A stretch of DNA of 31,543 bases from a bacterium (GTDB taxonomy: Bacteria; Oederibacteriota; CAKKQC01): positions 1-31,543 of the forward strand of contig CAKKQC010000054.1 in the NCBI GenBank assembly GCA_919901855.1. Reading direction: 5' to 3'. Position 1 is the first letter of the stretch. Every line of letters starts with the position of its first letter. Shown here piece after piece: positions 1-7,798 of the stretch. A program made the translations under genes and the position numbers. The notes under the pieces are model-generated. The model was not told where the DNA came from and made no database searches. It was given only the letters and a program-made list of their open reading frames with translations.

Positions 1-37
1 CGTCACGATCAGTTTTCTCGTCGTCATGACCGTTTTT

Positions 38-1222
38 TCAGCGACCTGCTAGGAGCCTCACGAATTGGTCAAACTGAGGTGCAGTGTCTCCCGATTCCTC
101 ATCCGCAGAGCCCAGCGACTGCATTTCGTCTAGGAAGAAGATGACACGCTTTCCAGCCAGCCGTTCAGCGAGCGAGGAGAAGAACCGGTTAAGAGCCCGC
201 GCGACTTCCACGGGCGTCCGGTATTTCTCCACGAAGTCCGCGACCAATGTGTCTGCTTCTGCGAGGTTGAGCTCGCGGCCGAGGGCTTCGTACAGACGAT
301 CGAGCAGCGTGGCGATGAAGTCCCTCGCAAAGGAGCTGTAATCAACTCTACGCAACGGGATCGAGTGCAGATTTACCGTAAGGGCGAGTAGGCCCCCCGC
401 GGACTCAACCTGGATGCGGTTCAGGGCTTCGAGCACGAGAGACGTCTTCCCGATTCTCTGAAGCCCGAATACGGCAACATGCTTGTTGTTTCTGATATGA
501 CCCATGAGCTCAGCGAGTTCCTCGCGCCTGCCAAAGAACTTACTTCCTGTAACAACGTGCGCTATCTCGTAGTTGTCGGGTATATCTTGGGTCTGTGATC
601 GGATCATCTCGGCAGTGAACGAAACCCCCTTGGCGGTGAACCTGGTCAAGCCCAGAAGGCGAGCAATCCTCTCGACCTCTACCTCCGCGATGGTTAGAGA
701 ACCGCCTCTCGTATCGTGCTGCCACCTGCGTTTCGGATTCCGAACATAGTCCGAGAAATCATCGATCGTCTTGCACAAGTACCCCCAAGGAGGCATGTCG
801 ACGAAGGCGTCTTGTGTGAGTCCATCAAGCACCACCACCGGGAACACGCGCAGATCCGACACAAACTCCCTTCCCCTCTCTGAGACTGCTACGGCAGGGC
901 TCAGGATCGCAGCCGCACTCTCCTTGAGGTACGTCGCGAGGACGTTGGCATCGGTCATTGATGCCTGCATGCGATTCGCGCAAGTGGACCCGTCCAAGCA
1001 TTCCCAATCCCCGCGCCAACCAACCCATTTCAGTGGGGATGGGGGGCGAACGAGGCACGCGAGATGAATCCCATTGGGATGAAAGTAGACCCAATAGGTA
1101 CGACCTTCTCTCGCGGTCCAGAGGAACAGAGATGACTTGGGCGGTGCATTATTGAAGACCGAGAGCATCATCGGGTCGACCTCACCCGTCTTCAGATTCG
1201 GGGGAAGGTAAATCTTGGGCAT
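38..1222 (-). CDS. P-loop (AAA/STAND-like) ATPase, frame lost near C-terminus
   Basis: 394 residues as read. The N-terminal 220 residues match no family I recognise. From about residue 227 a GSKFFGRREEL segment leads into a Walker A (GLQRIGKTS, 253-261) and a Walker B (VIFFLDE, about 360-366), the layout of ATP-binding proteins that resemble STAND or archaeal-type AAA ATPases. The reading frame stops just after LLAGR, before the expected sensor strand. In the next frame, positions 37 down to 1 remain open and read EKTVMTTRKLIVT, which looks like the missing beta strand. So the gene is probably frameshifted, or has a sequencing error, rather than naturally short. The start at 1222 lies 6 bases after a TACAAT box. 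It is divergent from the nucleotidyltransferase-fold gene at 1444. Substrate and partners are unknown. Confidence 0.75.
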   Translation of the reverse strand: MPKIYLPPNLKTGEVDPMMLSVFNNAPPKSSLFLWTAREGRTYWVYFHPNGIHLACLVRPPSPLKWVGWRGDWECLDGSTCANRMQASMTDANVLATYLKESAAAILSPAVAVSERGREFVSDLRVFPVVVLDGLTQDAFVDMPPWGYLCKTIDDFSDYVRNPKRRWQHDTRGGSLTIAEVEVERIARLLGLTRFTAKGVSFTAEMIRSQTQDIPDNYEIAHVVTGSKFFGRREELAELMGHIRNNKHVAVFGLQRIGKTSLVLEALNRIQVESAGGLLALTVNLHSIPLRRVDYSSFARDFIATLLDRLYEALGRELNLAEADTLVADFVEKYRTPVEVARALNRFFSSLAERLAGKRVIFFLDEMQSLGSADEESGDTAPQFDQFVRLLAGR

Positions 1223-1228
1223 GCGATG

Positions 1229-1251
1229 ATTGTACAGCCTGTGGCTACAAT
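1229..1251 (-). promoter_or_regulatory. Leaderless-type promoter within an inverted repeat, upstream of the ATPase
   Basis: On the minus strand TACAAT (1229-1234) ends exactly 6 bases before the ATG at 1222. The box is one arm of an inverted repeat: ATTGTA..GCC then GGCTACAAT, with a two-base bulge and a three-base centre. This could be an operator covering the -10 box. No good -35 is seen. Confidence 0.4.
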
Positions 1252-1321
1252 CCCCTTCTCAGTAGAAGAGGCGGGACGGTCGTCGGATTCTGGGATTCCT
1301 GTGCCTTAGGGATGCAGGATG

Positions 1322-1374
1322 CTCTTTCGTTCCTTCGACACCTCGGCGGGCACTCCGTGCCCCCCATGAACGAA
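1322..1374 (+). repeat. Family A palindromic interspersed repeat, copy 1 (diverged)
   Basis: Shares the core of family A: TTCGTTC, then a TCGGCGGGCACTCCG block. It ends in GAACGAA (1368-1374), which is complementary to TTCGTTC (1326-1332), so it can form a hairpin with a 35-base loop. It lies between the divergent ATPase and nucleotidyltransferase genes. Confidence 0.6.
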
Positions 1375-1431
1375 TGGATGGCGCAGTGGGTCGCGAGTGC
1401 ATACCAGCGGTCCTCGACAAAACCCTCGTAG

Positions 1432-1437
1432 TATCAT
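1432..1437 (+). promoter_or_regulatory. -10 box TATCAT, leaderless start of the gene at 1444
   Basis: TATCAT ends 6 bases before the ATG at 1444, so transcription would start at or next to the start codon. There is no Shine-Dalgarno sequence in front of this gene, which agrees with a leaderless message. The -35 is weak. Confidence 0.45.
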
Positions 1438-1443
1438 CGATCT

Positions 1444-2193
1444 ATGCCTGAGAAGCCCTCTGACTGGGTATCACAGAAGCTCGGCGAGTGTCCTACCGAA
1501 GACTACATGATGTCGTCGCTCCGAGACCTCGCTAGGGTTGCACGCGCGGAGAGACTGCAGGTAGGAATATTCGGAAGCGTCGGCGTTGCTGCTTATCTTG
1601 GGTTCTTCCATCGTCGAGTAGGGGATTTGGACATCGTGGTTTCCTCCAGGCAGGCGCCTCGCCTCTTCAAAGGCTGGAGAGCGGTTCGCCCGTTTGAAGA
1701 TCATAAGAGCCACTACCTTGCCGAGGTTGGCAAGGGCAGCGCCAAGCACACGATTCACGTGGTGATCAACGGTCTCAAGATGATGAGCAGGGATCGGAAG
1801 GAGATCCTGGGGGAGTACTCAATGCGGCATGCACTCCACGGGTGCGTTCAGAAGGGGATTCGGTCCTGTAACGTGGCCGACCCGGTCCGGGTGTCTGTAC
1901 TGCCGATCGAGGATCTCATTGTTACCAAGCTTCTGGCTCCGGTCGACGCAACAACGTGCTTGGATCTGGGCATTCTCATTGGGGCGTGTGGGACGGGCGC
2001 CGCTTCAGGCTATCGGAGGATACTCAAGGCGAACTGGGTTGCCAGGATCGTCTTCTCAAGGATTCAGGATCTAGTCCGAGTCGGGCGCCTCTGCTGGGCA
2101 CGGCAGTCGCGCCTGCCGTGGGGGAGGGTCGAAGTGCAGTTGAGGGGCCTGATGGACCTAGCGCAAATCCGGGCAAGGAGGCAACGTGGCTGA
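1444..2193 (+). CDS. Nucleotidyltransferase-fold protein (AbiEii/MNT-like)
   Basis: 249 residues. An IFGSVGVAAYLG segment (about 42-53) followed by R58 and DLDIVV (61-66) fits the nucleotidyltransferase fold: a GS motif and the paired Asp of a DxD metal site. A later LPIEDLIVTKLLAP segment resembles the helix region conserved in AbiEii-like and related minimal nucleotidyltransferases. The tail (about 185-249) is rich in Arg and is not recognised. The start codon follows a TATCAT box by 6 bases. The 3' end overlaps the next gene, which has its ribosome site inside this one, so the two should be co-expressed. It could be a toxin that modifies RNA or protein, or a substrate-nucleotidylating enzyme; the sequence does not decide. 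Confidence 0.7.
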   Translation: MPEKPSDWVSQKLGECPTEDYMMSSLRDLARVARAERLQVGIFGSVGVAAYLGFFHRRVGDLDIVVSSRQAPRLFKGWRAVRPFEDHKSHYLAEVGKGSAKHTIHVVINGLKMMSRDRKEILGEYSMRHALHGCVQKGIRSCNVADPVRVSVLPIEDLIVTKLLAPVDATTCLDLGILIGACGTGAASGYRRILKANWVARIVFSRIQDLVRVGRLCWARQSRLPWGRVEVQLRGLMDLAQIRARRQRG

Positions 2194-2887
2194 CGGGATA
2201 CTGAAGTTAGATCTGGGCGGCGGGCTGCTGCCGAAGATTAGCATGTTCGAGTTCTTCCGGTACCTATACCCGGGCTTGGCGTTAGTAGTGTTCGACATCA
2301 CCATTCCGATGATGGCGCGTGATCCTCACTTGGTGAAGGAGTACGGGTTCGACAGCGCCCCATTGATCGTCGCATTCACTATTGCGAGCGGGTTCATCTT
2401 CGACTCGCTCAAGCTCTACCAGTTCTCGAGATGGTACAAGACCGCCAAGGAAGAGCTGTACGCGGGTATTGAAGGGGTCCTTCACTGCGCTTCCGGAGAG
2501 GGGGGTACGGCCTTCCATCTGCTTCACCAGGTCGTTCCTGCAGTGCAGATGGACGTCCTCGGTTGGGGACACAGCAAATGGGTGATGATCGATTTCACTT
2601 CAAAGGTGTTCTTCGGGGGAGCGGCGCTATGGTTGGCGTTTCTCTTTCAGGCGAATGGAGTCTTTGCTTGCTGTTCAGCAGGTTGTTGTGGATGTGGGGT
2701 GTGCTGTCTCGAGTGGCTCTATCTGCTCTTGGCCGTGCTCTATTCAGTGATCGGGTGGCGTCTGGGTGAGGTAGCCGTGAAGGAAGTGGACACATCCAAC
2801 AGGAAGTACCTGGTGCTCGTCGGAAAATACAAAGCACAACTGAGGCGCGAATTGGGGAAACACAGAACTGGGAAGGGGACGCGCTGA
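2186..2887 (+). CDS. Four-helix membrane protein, unrecognised family
   Basis: 233 residues. GTG start at 2186, with a strong AAGGAGG site a few bases upstream inside the preceding gene. Hydrophobic segments lie at about 27-47 (after FFRYLYPG), 58-75, 137-160 and 170-190. The segment between the last two is very Cys-rich (ACCSAGCCGCGVCC). The N-terminal FFRYLYPG motif resembles the start of small uncharacterised membrane proteins found beside signalling or defence genes, but I do not recognise the family. The final codons (GKGTR and stop) are supplied by a family B repeat at 2871, so the C-terminus may have been changed by that insertion. It is translationally coupled to the nucleotidyltransferase. 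Confidence 0.65.
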   Translation: MADGILKLDLGGGLLPKISMFEFFRYLYPGLALVVFDITIPMMARDPHLVKEYGFDSAPLIVAFTIASGFIFDSLKLYQFSRWYKTAKEELYAGIEGVLHCASGEGGTAFHLLHQVVPAVQMDVLGWGHSKWVMIDFTSKVFFGGAALWLAFLFQANGVFACCSAGCCGCGVCCLEWLYLLLAVLYSVIGWRLGEVAVKEVDTSNRKYLVLVGKYKAQLRRELGKHRTGKGTR

Positions 2888-2910
2888 AACAATGGAGTTG
2901 CGCGGGGCCG
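2871..2910 (+). repeat. Family B short palindromic repeat, copy 1
   Basis: GGAAGGGGACGCGC, 15 bases, then GCGCGG. The CGCGC/GCGCG arms can pair around the 15-base loop. The same layout with the same loop length is at 4099. The repeat includes the stop codon of the membrane-protein gene. Confidence 0.6.
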
Positions 2911-3001
2911 GCAGGTGCGGCAATGTTGAGCCTTCAGCGGAGATTGGAGCGGGGAGTCGTTCGTTGGGGAGATAATGGCGGCGTGGGGATAGGGAGCGTG
3001 C

Positions 3002-3087
3002 ATGCCTGACCGGGACGCCAGCCCGACCTCAACGGCGACGGCGCCATCTCGGTCGCGGACATCGATGCCGTGTTGGTTCGAGGTTGA
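3002..3087 (+). pseudogene. Deletion remnant of the HNH-like gene (copy of 4948-5253)
   Basis: The first 16 bases are identical to the start of the gene at 4948 (ATGCCTGACCGGGACG). The sequence then jumps to the 3' end of that gene, reading DLNGDGAISVADIDAVLVRG and stop. About 220 bases are missing between the two parts, and the 5' part is now out of frame with the 3' part. Similarity also extends about ten bases upstream (GGGATAGGGA). In the intact copy the junction is flanked by two CCGGGACG repeats, which suggests slippage or recombination. No product is expected. Confidence 0.75.
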
Positions 3088-3092
3088 CGGGG

Positions 3093-4091
3093 ATGCGGAT
3101 CGTGCGGCTGATGTGCGGAGTTCTGGTCATCGGGATGATATGCGGCCAGGTCGCCTGGGGAGCGCCGCCCCCTCCTGAGACACTGGCGGAGAACGACGGC
3201 CTGCGACTTGAAGGGCAGATGCGGAATCTCGGCTTCGGCGAGGAGATGACGGGAGTATGGCGGCTGGTTCGCCCGGATGGCACGACGCTGATCGGGGATC
3301 TGCTCCCGATCCTCAAGCCGCTCATGCCTGATTCCCGGCGGATCGAGTACGTCCAGCCGTTCTCGATCGACGTGCGCGGGAACGGCACGCGGTCAGTGGT
3401 CCTCCTCATACAGCTCGATTGGCAGTCGGAGAATGGCCGAGATTGGCCCAGTGGGTGCTCGCTCGTCATTTTCGGAGACGATCTGAAACCGCTCCACACG
3501 CTTGAACTTCCGGGGAGTCCAGGGAAGCTCCATATCGGATCGCTCAGGAAGGGCCAGCCACCGATCATCGGCGATCAGCACAACTGCGCCGGCTCGGCGC
3601 AGGCCTGTCCATGGGTGTTCTTCCAGTGGAGGGATGGGGCAATGCGGCAGGTGCTCGAGACAGACATTGCGTCCTGGTCGAGCCCCCAGTTCACGGATCT
3701 TGACCATGACGGGACCAATGAGATTCTGTTCGAGAACGGAGGCACCAGGCTTGATCAGGTGTTCACGTGGGATGACCAGAAGCACGTGCTCGTGGAGGCC
3801 GCCGGCCGATACAAGAGCCGCTGGCAGGCGCAGATCGACGTCCTGATGAAGAAGCTCCGATCGGAGCGGCTCGCGGATCGGTACGGTGTTATCTGGCGCG
3901 CGGCCCAGCTCTACCGGCTCCGGGGGGGCGATAAGGGTGTGGACGAGTTCCTGCGCTTGGCCGAACGCCACCTCGCGCCGCTCATCAAGAACGATCGCAA
4001 CGACTACGACCAACAGCGCGCCAAAGACCTCATGCAGAGGACCCGTGCCGCTGTTGGAAGGCCGTCTTCGGAGGGGGGGGCACCCAAGTAG
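3093..4091 (+). CDS. Exported protein with VCBS/FG-GAP-like Asp-rich turn
   Basis: 332 residues from the ATG at 3093; an upstream TTG in frame is less likely. Residues 1-24 form a clear signal peptide ending AWG-A. The mature part includes TDLDHDGTNEILFENGG (about 205-221), the calcium-loop-like turn of FG-GAP/VCBS repeats, suggesting a partial beta-propeller. The C-terminal 100 residues are helical and charged, and LYRLRGGDKGVDEFLRLAERHL may be one TPR-like hairpin. It is probably periplasmic or surface-exposed. It begins 6 bases after the remnant at 3002-3087. Function unknown. Confidence 0.7.
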   Translation: MRIVRLMCGVLVIGMICGQVAWGAPPPPETLAENDGLRLEGQMRNLGFGEEMTGVWRLVRPDGTTLIGDLLPILKPLMPDSRRIEYVQPFSIDVRGNGTRSVVLLIQLDWQSENGRDWPSGCSLVIFGDDLKPLHTLELPGSPGKLHIGSLRKGQPPIIGDQHNCAGSAQACPWVFFQWRDGAMRQVLETDIASWSSPQFTDLDHDGTNEILFENGGTRLDQVFTWDDQKHVLVEAAGRYKSRWQAQIDVLMKKLRSERLADRYGVIWRAAQLYRLRGGDKGVDEFLRLAERHLAPLIKNDRNDYDQQRAKDLMQRTRAAVGRPSSEGGAPK

Positions 4092-4098
4092 AGGGGGC

Positions 4099-4140
4099 GG
4101 AAGGGGACGCGCTTCACTAACTAACTTGCGCGGAAAGCTG
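4099..4140 (+). repeat. Family B short palindromic repeat, copy 2
   Basis: GGAAGGGGACGCGC, 15-base loop, then GCGCGG. Same stem and loop length as copy 1 at 2871, with a different loop sequence. A shortened third copy (GGAAGGGGATGCGCT) is at 4283-4297. Confidence 0.65.
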
Positions 4141-4162
4141 GTAGCTACAGATCCTCCATCGC

Positions 4163-4200
4163 CGTTCCGTTCATGCGTTTCCTCGGTGGGCGAGCCGAAC
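4163..4200 (+). repeat. Family A repeat, diverged copy 2
   Basis: GTTCCGTTCATGCGTTTC followed by CTCGGTGGGCGAGCCG matches the family A core with several substitutions. It lies between the exported protein and the mntA-like gene. I see nothing else in this 200-base gap. Confidence 0.4.
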
Positions 4201-4282
4201 ACACAGGGCAACGCAGAAATGCAGAGTACTTCCGCTATGCATGGAACGCCACGAGGGTTGGACCGCTTGGTAGGATGAAACA

Positions 4283-4297
4283 GGAAGGGGATGCGCT
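4283..4297 (+). repeat. Family B repeat fragment acting as ribosome-binding site
   Basis: GGAAGGGGATGCGCT matches the 5' half of family B with one change (GACGCGC to GATGCGC). Its GGAAGGGG is the only plausible Shine-Dalgarno sequence for the mntA-like start at 4299. The repeat seems to have been taken over as a translation signal. Confidence 0.45.
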
Positions 4298-4298
4298 A

Positions 4299-4607
4299 AT
4301 GCTGAAGGAAATTGAAGCTCGCCGCGGAGAGATGGAGTCGCTCTGTCGCGAATTCGGGGTCCGCCGCCTTGACGTGTTCGGGTCGGCGGCGGCGAACATG
4401 GTCCTCCCTGCGACGAGCGACCTGGATTTCCTCGTCGAATTCGAGTCCCCGGGGGCTCCAGGTTACGCCGACCGCTACTTTGGGCTGCTCGAGGCGCTTG
4501 GGGATCTGTTCGGTCGCCGTGTTGATCTCGTGGTGGAGTCGGCGATGAGAAACCCGTATTTCAGGCAGAGCGTCGAGCGCACCCGCTCCCAGCTCTATGC
4601 GGCCTGA
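4299..4607 (+). CDS. mntA: MntA-type minimal nucleotidyltransferase antitoxin
   Basis: 102 residues. VFGSAAANMVLPATSDLDF (about 26-44) is the GSX(9-12)DXD signature of MNT-domain proteins, and a third acidic residue lies in RRVDLVVE (about 73-80). In characterised HEPN-MNT modules MntA AMPylates the HepT toxin on a Tyr near its RNase motif and so silences it. The ATG at 4299 follows GGAAGGGG by 8 bases; an in-frame ATG at 4275 is an alternative. Its end overlaps the HEPN gene by 11 bases, the usual order and coupling of this type VII toxin-antitoxin pair. Confidence 0.85.
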   Translation: MLKEIEARRGEMESLCREFGVRRLDVFGSAAANMVLPATSDLDFLVEFESPGAPGYADRYFGLLEALGDLFGRRVDLVVESAMRNPYFRQSVERTRSQLYAA

Positions 4608-4938
4608 GGCGAAGAAGTACCTCTCGGACATTTCCGAGGCGGCGGATCTCCTCGCTGGGTTCCTCGCCGGCAAGAGCGAGGAAGGCTACAAGACGGATCC
4701 TCTGCTACGCTCCGCCGTTGAGCGGCAATTCGAGATCGTTGGGGAAGCCCTATCGAGGCTGGTGCGCCTGGACGAATCGGCCGCTTCTCGGATAAGCCAG
4801 CATCGCCGTATCATCTCCTTCCGCAACATCCTCGTTCACGGTTACGCCCAGGTTGATGATCACCTCGTGTGGGACATCGCCATGACGCACCTCCCGATGC
4901 TTCGTGAGGAGGTCGCCGCTCTCCTCCGGGAGGGATAG
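4597..4938 (+). CDS. hepT: HepT-type HEPN RNase toxin
   Basis: 113 residues, all-helical DUF86/HEPN size. RNILVHGY (76-83) is the RX4HXY motif: Arg76 and His81 would be catalytic for RNA cleavage and Tyr83 is the expected target of AMPylation by MntA. The GEALSRL segment (about 49-55) is also typical. The start overlaps the antitoxin by 11 bases. The HNH-like gene begins 9 bases downstream and its upstream bases include the end of this gene, so the two may travel together. Confidence 0.87.
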   Translation: MRPEAKKYLSDISEAADLLAGFLAGKSEEGYKTDPLLRSAVERQFEIVGEALSRLVRLDESAASRISQHRRIISFRNILVHGYAQVDDHLVWDIAMTHLPMLREEVAALLREG

Positions 4939-4947
4939 GGAACGGGT

Positions 4948-5253
4948 ATGCCTGACCGGGACGTGAAGACCGTCCGCGACCTGATCTACTACCAGTACGC
5001 CAAGATCATCGCCAGGAGCGCGTTCAAGGCGGCGGACGGCAAGGAAGCGAAGCGCGCCAACTACGGGTTCTTCGCCGACACCCATCCCGGCGAGAAGAAG
5101 CCCTACGACCTCCTCCCGCCGCTCCTCGAGAAGAAGTGCCTGAAGACCGTCTTCAACTGCCACGTCTGCGCCGGGACGCTGGACCGGCCCGACCTCAACG
5201 GCGACGGCACCATCTCGGTCGCGGACATCGATGCGGTCTTGATTCCAGGATGA
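4948..5253 (+). pseudogene. Internally deleted HNH-endonuclease-like gene
   Basis: An open frame of 101 residues. The first 41 residues (TVRDLIYYQYAKIIARSAF and following) and the last 55 (PYDLLPPLLEKKCLKTVF, a CHVCAGTLD block, DLNGDGTISVADID) resemble, from memory, the two ends of an uncharacterised HNH-like protein family about twice this length. The Cys/His catalytic middle is absent, so it is probably an in-frame internal deletion without nuclease activity. The DxNxDGxI segment also looks like a dockerin or EF-hand loop, which is an alternative reading of the C-terminus. It lies directly after hepT. The family assignment is recollection, not a search. A further deleted copy is at 3002-3087. 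Confidence 0.55.
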
Positions 5254-5271
5254 TCGGGATGGGGGCCACGG

Positions 5272-5277
5272 TAGAGT
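5272..5277 (+). promoter_or_regulatory. -10 box TAGAGT for the exported protein at 5285
   Basis: TAGAGT ends 7 bases before the ATG at 5285 and there is no ribosome site. This fits the leaderless start pattern seen elsewhere in the window. Confidence 0.4.
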
Positions 5278-5284
5278 GAGCAGT

Positions 5285-7684
5285 ATGCACAGGCGAGGAA
5301 GGTGGCGCGGGGCGGCGGCGGGGGCGGGGACGATGATCCTGTGGGCGGCATTCGGTTTCGCGGCAAGTCCATGTCCTCCGGTCTTTGTCAGCATGCAGGT
5401 TACGACCCTGCCCTCTTCCACCGCGCTTGTGACGTACACGAGTCTCGTCCCTGCACCCGAAGGGGGGCTGTTCGCCGCCGGATTCCTAGGCAATGGAGGA
5501 CCGCGTCAGTATGGATGGGTCGTCGCGCGTTATGGCAGGGACGGCATCCTGAAGTGGCTCGCCACGATTCCGATCCAGCCTGCATCGCGAGGCGCTGCGG
5601 ACCGCTTGGTCGTCCTCGCCGATGGGTCTCTCTTGGTGAGCGGTTGGCAACTGGATCGGCAATACGGGTGGCAGCGCGCCTTGCTCGCCAAGTATGACCA
5701 GAACGGCAGCGTAGTCTGGGCACGGTACATTGCCACCAAGCAACCGCCGCCACCGACCGATCATATGGTCTTGTCCATGCGGGATGACACATCGTCACTT
5801 CGACGGCTCCTGAGGAGGCCGGCCGGAGGCTGGATCGCCATAGGCGAGGAGGATTTCGCTGGCGGTCCTCACCAGTTACTCATCCAGGCGGTCGACCAGG
5901 GGGGTGAGCTGGCGTGGAGTTGTACGCTGGCATTGCCGTCAGGGCGTCTGGTGGATTCGCCCGTCCGGGTGGAGCCGGACGGGTCCATTCGTGTCAAGAC
6001 GATCTCGCAGTACGAAGACAAACCTGTGATCGAAACCGTGATCTCGGAGAACGGGAAGGTGCGCTCGAGTCACAAGGTCACTCGAACCGCCACGTGGCTG
6101 GAATCCGACCAGGTGTTTGCCCACGGCGCGGAAGCGGAACTCATTCCGTCCGGTTTGCCCGTCTGGAATTCGGGAGCGCCTTCACAGGATTGGACGCTCA
6201 GGTGTCCGGAGTCCGGCGGCTCCGTCGGGTGGGAAGCCTCATACCGTAGCCCAAACAACGGATGGTGGCAGCCAAACGCGTTCACCACCGGGTCCGATGG
6301 TTCGGTCTGGATGGCCGGAATCATGGACGTCCGCGGAATGGGGCGACAACCGTTCCTGAGCCGATATGGGAGCGTCGGGGGATGCCTGGCCCTGAGCCTC
6401 ATGTCGTCGCCAGGATCCGCTTCGGCGACTTCGGTGTCGGAGGAGCGGCTCTTGGCGGAAGTGGCCAATAGAGGCATTGCCCCGGTACACGGGATTCGCG
6501 TCAGATTCACTCCGGTCGTGGAATCAGCATCAGTCAGAATCTCAGCAGAATCGGCCTCCATCCCGATCTCGATCCTCCAGCCAGGCGGAACGACGCAATT
6601 CTCATGGGCTTGGTCCGGTCGATCTGAAGGGAGCGTGACGTTTCAGGTCGCAGCCGAGGGGACCGACACTGCAAGCGGGCTCGTCGTCCGAGCCGCATCG
6701 ACCACGCAATACGCCCTTTCAGGAGATCCCAGGGAACCGCGTTGCGCCAGCCTCCTCGAAACGATCGTGACGGAGCAACTCCGGCGTCGCCGTCTCCCTC
6801 TCGCGTTCGCCTCAGACGGCGCGAGGGGATTCGTCGGGGTCGACCTGAGGTGGACCAAGACCGGAATGGGCGGCGGAGCCTCTGCGGGTGGGGCGGTGAG
6901 GGAATTCATCTTCGTGCACCGCGACACGCGGGGGCGGATCACGTCCGTCAAACCGATCCGTGGTGTCCGGTATGAGGATGGCCGGGAGCCCCGTGTACTT
7001 GCGCTGAATGCTACCCGCATAGTCGTCGCGGTACCCTCTCCTGACGGACATACGGGCGTCCTGGTGCTCGGCGCCGACGGCCGCCAGATCTCGAGCTACG
7101 TGGCAAGGCAGGACATCGTAGCCGCCACGTTCGGGGCCCGGGGTTCTCCAACGCTGGCCGTGTCGTCCGATGGTTCGGTCCTGATCCTTGGACTGACATC
7201 GGACGGAACGTGGAAACCGGGGGTGAAGCTGGACGTCAGTGGCATGGACGTCGTACGAGGGATTGCGTGGAGCGACCTGGGTTACTGGGTCGCGGCTGGG
7301 GGATCCGGGCAGATGGGGTGGGAGGGAGGCCACTGGGTGATCCGGGCGTATGACACGCAAGGAGAGACACTCTGGTCATGGGGATCCGGTGACTCCGCGC
7401 ACCGGATCGCGATCGCCCCGAACGGGTCCATCATTGTCGGGGGTCAGGTTAGGGAGGTCCCGGGCGTATCGCTGCGGGCATTCTCGCGGTTCGGCGAACT
7501 GCTTTGGTCCTGCAACCATCCCAGTTCCGGCCCGGTCATGCTGGTGGGCTTGGGCTCGGACTTCCGGGGCCGCCCGGTCGGCCTGGAGGTCGGCGTTGCC
7601 CCGGATTGCGAGGATGATTGCGAATGGGAAGCGGGGTCATTGCGCATGTTCGAGGGCGGTCGTCCCCCACAGAGCAGAAGATGA
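5285..7684 (+). CDS. Large exported beta-propeller-like protein
   Basis: 799 residues. Residues 1-26 form a signal peptide (RRGRWRG, hydrophobic stretch, AAS). Two blocks of repeated blades lie at about 45-360 and 560-795, with units such as ARYGRDGILKW, LAKYDQNGSVVWAR, RAYDTQGETLWSW and RAFSRFGELLWSC. These look like PQQ/SBBP-type propeller repeats. They flank a middle region (about 375-470) of beta strands resembling a CARDB or Ig-like domain (EVANRGIAPVHGIRVRF). Many paired Cys are present, as expected outside the cytoplasm. The ATG at 5285 is preferred over the GTG at 5276 because it follows the TAGAGT box by 7 bases. Role unknown; possibly surface binding. Confidence 0.75.
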   Translation: MHRRGRWRGAAAGAGTMILWAAFGFAASPCPPVFVSMQVTTLPSSTALVTYTSLVPAPEGGLFAAGFLGNGGPRQYGWVVARYGRDGILKWLATIPIQPASRGAADRLVVLADGSLLVSGWQLDRQYGWQRALLAKYDQNGSVVWARYIATKQPPPPTDHMVLSMRDDTSSLRRLLRRPAGGWIAIGEEDFAGGPHQLLIQAVDQGGELAWSCTLALPSGRLVDSPVRVEPDGSIRVKTISQYEDKPVIETVISENGKVRSSHKVTRTATWLESDQVFAHGAEAELIPSGLPVWNSGAPSQDWTLRCPESGGSVGWEASYRSPNNGWWQPNAFTTGSDGSVWMAGIMDVRGMGRQPFLSRYGSVGGCLALSLMSSPGSASATSVSEERLLAEVANRGIAPVHGIRVRFTPVVESASVRISAESASIPISILQPGGTTQFSWAWSGRSEGSVTFQVAAEGTDTASGLVVRAASTTQYALSGDPREPRCASLLETIVTEQLRRRRLPLAFASDGARGFVGVDLRWTKTGMGGGASAGGAVREFIFVHRDTRGRITSVKPIRGVRYEDGREPRVLALNATRIVVAVPSPDGHTGVLVLGADGRQISSYVARQDIVAATFGARGSPTLAVSSDGSVLILGLTSDGTWKPGVKLDVSGMDVVRGIAWSDLGYWVAAGGSGQMGWEGGHWVIRAYDTQGETLWSWGSGDSAHRIAIAPNGSIIVGGQVREVPGVSLRAFSRFGELLWSCNHPSSGPVMLVGLGSDFRGRPVGLEVGVAPDCEDDCEWEAGSLRMFEGGRPPQSRR

Positions 7685-7701
7685 CCCCAGGAGGCGGGGT
7701 A

Positions 7702-7741
7702 CTCTTTCGTTCATGGGATTCTTCGGCGGGCACTCCGCCAA
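7702..7741 (+). repeat. Family A repeat, copy 3
   Basis: CTCTTTCGTTCATGGGATTC followed by TTCGGCGGGCACTCCGCC. It is very close to the core of the copy at 8029. It lies between the exported protein and the orphan antitoxin, with only one end of the palindrome recognisable. Confidence 0.65.
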
Positions 7742-7786
7742 TCTCCTCAGCGGAAGGCCTCCCCGTCGACCGGTGCTGAGGTGTCG

Positions 7787-7792
7787 TACAAT
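7787..7792 (+). promoter_or_regulatory. -10 box TACAAT for the orphan antitoxin
   Basis: TACAAT ends 6 bases before the GTG at 7799. The same box, spacing and neighbouring bases (CGTACAAT..CGGCT) precede the paralogous antitoxin at 13741. The sequence upstream of both starts is conserved for about 20 bases, which supports a promoter. Confidence 0.5.
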
Positions 7793-7798
7793 TCGGCT

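Noticed and set aside
5164-5250. Type I dockerin module and cellulosome link
   Set aside because: A single DxNxDGxI loop is present without the second repeat, in a very short protein; no cohesin or glycosidase is nearby.
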